From Methanolinea sp. SDB (GTDB taxonomy: Archaea; Halobacteriota; Methanomicrobia; Methanomicrobiales; Methanospirillaceae), in NCBI GenBank assembly GCA_001412335.1, contig LKUF01000432.1, positions 1-7,113 of the forward strand: a stretch of 7,113 nucleotides of DNA, given 5' to 3'. The position numbers and the translations under genes are program-made. The notes under the pieces are model-generated. The model worked only from the letters and a program-made list of their open reading frames with translations. It searched no databases and was not told the DNA's origin. Below are positions 6,501 to 7,113 of this stretch, piece after piece; position 1 is the stretch's first letter; each line of letters opens with the position of its first letter.

Positions 6501-7113
6501 CACCGCTCGTCCCATGAATGATAACAGGAGATCCTGCTGTCGCTGCATCCAAGGTGCTGATTGACACGGTTGTGCTGTTGATGGTCACGTTCTGGATGTC
6601 GTCCAGTCCGTCCGAATCTGCTATGGTGAAAGTGCCATAAGCAAATTCGGTGTTCGCACTCGCATCGGAACCTGCAGCCAGACCGGATTCATATACCGTG
6701 TCGTCTGTCGGATTAATGCTGATCGTAGGCCCGTCATTCGTACCTGTAATCCTAATCGTTAATGTCGCCTGGCTGATATCGCCGTCAGCATCTTTGATCA
6801 TGTAATTATAATGAACGTCTATGAACTCACCCGTATCCAGACTCTTGACCGCTTCATTACCCGTATTAAGATCATAAGTATAACCTGCTCCTATGGTGGT
6901 TAGTGTACCGTACACGGAGCCTGGATCATCTGCTGACGGTCCCATCCATATAACTGGATCTACAGCCGCTGGACCATCCGCACCATAGTTGTCATCCACC
7001 GGTCCATCCGTCAAAATATTGCCGCTGACCGATAATGTGTTTACCGTTACCGTGAACGGGCCGTCATTCACAGCCATCGGGCCGTCATCCGCAAACTTGA
7101 CGTTGCCGCCTAA
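3304..7113 (-). CDS. Giant RTX adhesin with two vWA domains, C-terminal part (5' end outside window)
   Basis: This is the last 1269 residues of a large type I secreted, calcium-binding surface adhesin. The frame is open from the right edge; the first visible Met (7075-7077) lies inside a repeat (preceded by FADDGP) and is not the start. Residues below count from 7113. Order: VCBS-like repeat ending TIRITGTNDGP (1-128); a second cadherin-like repeat; a DUF5801-like repeat ending FADDGP (about 280-455); vWA domain 1 (about 465-640) with MIDAS D474-x-S-x-S478, T548 and D582; a VCBS-like linker with one isolated RTX motif; vWA domain 2 (about 835-1040) with D845-x-S-x-S849, T924 and D953; RTX nonapeptides (about 1060-1080 and 1130-1172); and a T1SS C-terminal domain of the VC_A0849 type to residue 1269. 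It ends in tandem stops, TAA then TGA. Only one cysteine was found, C475. By family it should leave through an ABC/TolC exporter and act in adhesion. Whether it has a retention module cannot be seen. The next gene, of the same kind, starts 94 bases downstream. Confidence 0.93.
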   Translation of the reverse strand, partial: LGGNVKFADDGPMAVNDGPFTVTVNTLSVSGNILTDGPVDDNYGADGPAAVDPVIWMGPSADDPGSVYGTLTTIGAGYTYDLNTGNEAVKSLDTGEFIDVHYNYMIKDADGDISQATLTIRITGTNDGPTISINPTDDTVYESGLAAGSDASANTEFAYGTFTIADSDGLDDIQNVTINSTTVSISTLDAATAGSPVIIHGTSGDLSITDYNSSTGVATYTYELKTPTTDVNGVDETDVFTLTVSDGTATSSPATLTIGIIDDVPNVTVTAAGEEGVVLTTHDALTDGVPTDSDTDSSTANFDGVFGHTSAYGADGAGTTVMNYTLDLVGSNGTDSGLNSGGANIYLYEISGAVVGSTSSTLGGVTSGNTVFSLAVDSSSGVVTLTQYEAIDHALPGDTAAPYDDQLTSLSDGLVKLNATATITDSDGDTATSSNFIDLGNNIRFADDGPTAGDQSVTVGEGASVGTNLLLILDCSSSMNQDPGVAGYTTRLALEKAALGQLIDKYAENGDVTVTVVKFNSSGTIVGSYMTADAAKTAINALTTATGTNYDAAVASAQTAFNGASLSHGIIGGQNVSYFLSDGEPNNIGGGTAGITGSEVTAWETFLTNNDTTSFALGVGSGVTSSTLEPLAYDGLNTVQIDPIVVTDLSQLQDVLLDTVIVPSTIAGNLITGAVPASFGADGPAALEIVSIAHDVDGDGIDEVFNTSSSDPATGIYDPVTNTLTLKTHEGGILTVDFADGDYTYTGPTSSLVAQEVFKYTIIDYDGDTASATLTVNLPVENVLVVGTNVDDQTGQTTDHYIDPYAPLDGPITGGAGSDVLVGDIGGVNNIVQPGQNYNISLIVDSSGSMDNDSGTPGMTRMELAKDALKNLANDLVDHDGVINLQIIDFDSNVVANISWSNITSANLSAIYTAIDNMVASGATNYEAAFNASKAWLSSQTNGYENMTFFLTDGNPTYYINSSGSVAGPGNVTDYITMLNSVEAFALLSPITHVEAIGIGTTINENYLKFFDNTDVTGTGSVSFWNGTVTGPVGQVEIVNTAEELTAALQHGSSEYTLLGVGDDQLVSGDGDDVIFGDSVHTDALADANALTTPDGAGWEVFEKLGWTEQEIVDYIKAHHLELSAESGRTGGNDTISGGAGNDVIYGQEGNDILSGGTGDNILKGGTGADTFVVSEGGNDTVLDYNKTVDGDKVDISSIVKVDDVAVAKTYLNVREVDGKAVLDIYDGADHSSGHLKASVTFDNINYSDLGSSDQLDHLLGQVDIDHHS
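3600..3725 (-). repeat. RTX nonapeptide calcium-binding block
   Basis: Consecutive glycine- and aspartate-rich nonapeptides (GGNDTISGGAGNDVIYG, then QEGNDILSGGTGDNILKG, then GGTGADTF) match the GGxGxDxUx consensus. They form a calcium-binding beta-roll that folds after export. A shorter block (GDDQLVSGDGDDVIFGD) lies at about 3886-3940, separated by a helical insert. Confidence 0.9.
3995..4610 (-). other. von Willebrand factor A domain 2
   Basis: The strand NISLIVD leads into D-S-S-G-S (aspartate at 4579-4581), the classical MIDAS motif. The Thr lies in GATNYEAA (4342-4344) and the Asp in LTDGNP (4255-4257). It is clearly related to the first vWA domain but is not a recent copy. The boundaries are approximate. 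Confidence 0.88.
5190..5730 (-). other. von Willebrand factor A domain 1
   Basis: A hydrophobic strand (NLLLILD) leads into the metal-ion-dependent adhesion site D-C-S-S-S (aspartate at 5692-5694). The motif Thr lies in GTNYDAA (5470-5472) and the motif Asp in SDGEPN (5368-5370). All MIDAS positions are intact, so divalent metal binding and ligand adhesion are plausible. The boundaries are approximate. Confidence 0.85.

Noticed and set aside
7075..7077. ATG as start of the upstream adhesin
   Set aside because: The frame stays open to the right edge with repeat sequence (FKVN-like reversed context reading LGGNVKFADDGP just before it), and there is no Shine-Dalgarno sequence. The Met is internal.
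1..7113. CRISPR array, tRNA, rRNA or insertion sequence
   Set aside because: The only repeats seen are coding repeats of about 95-180 residues and RTX nonapeptides. No short spaced DNA repeats, transposase motifs or RNA gene signatures were found.

Overview
The window lies inside a cluster of very large type I secreted surface proteins (RTX adhesins of the LapA/BapA kind) from a Gram-negative bacterium. Both real genes are on the minus strand, and both are cut by the window edges. A LapA-type N-terminal retention module, RTX nonapeptides and a T1SS C-terminal signal point to a proteobacterium, most likely a gammaproteobacterium or betaproteobacterium. The coding DNA looks close to 50% GC by eye. 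The genus cannot be fixed from this sequence.

Layout in transcription order, right to left. (1) From 7113 to 3304 is the last 1269 residues of a giant adhesin whose start lies beyond the right edge. It carries VCBS/cadherin-like and DUF5801-type repeats, a first von Willebrand factor A (vWA) domain, a linking repeat with an isolated RTX motif, a second vWA domain, two RTX calcium-binding blocks and a T1SS C-terminal domain, ending in a double stop (TAA TGA). (2) From 3300 to 3210 is a 91-base, very AT-rich (about 23% GC) gap. It holds a strong Shine-Dalgarno sequence, a weak candidate promoter and no recognisable terminator. (3) From 3209 to the left edge is the first 1069 residues of a second giant adhesin. 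It begins with a LapA-type retention module with a TAAG site at residues 120-123, followed by VCBS-like repeats and two adjacent 143/144-residue repeats that are still alike at DNA level. It runs off the window open.

Functional reading, from family knowledge. Such proteins leave the cell through a LapBCE-like ABC/TolC exporter, C-terminus first. The N-terminal retention module plugs the outer-membrane channel and holds the adhesin on the surface. A periplasmic LapG-type protease cuts the di-alanine site to release the protein when c-di-GMP is low and LapD no longer sequesters LapG. The vWA and repeat domains would act in adhesion and biofilm formation. No exporter, lapD or lapG gene is in the window. 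The most notable points are the head-to-tail arrangement of two giant adhesin genes, the paired vWA domains, and the recently duplicated 143-residue module. All plus-strand open frames are judged to be antisense shadows of these two genes.
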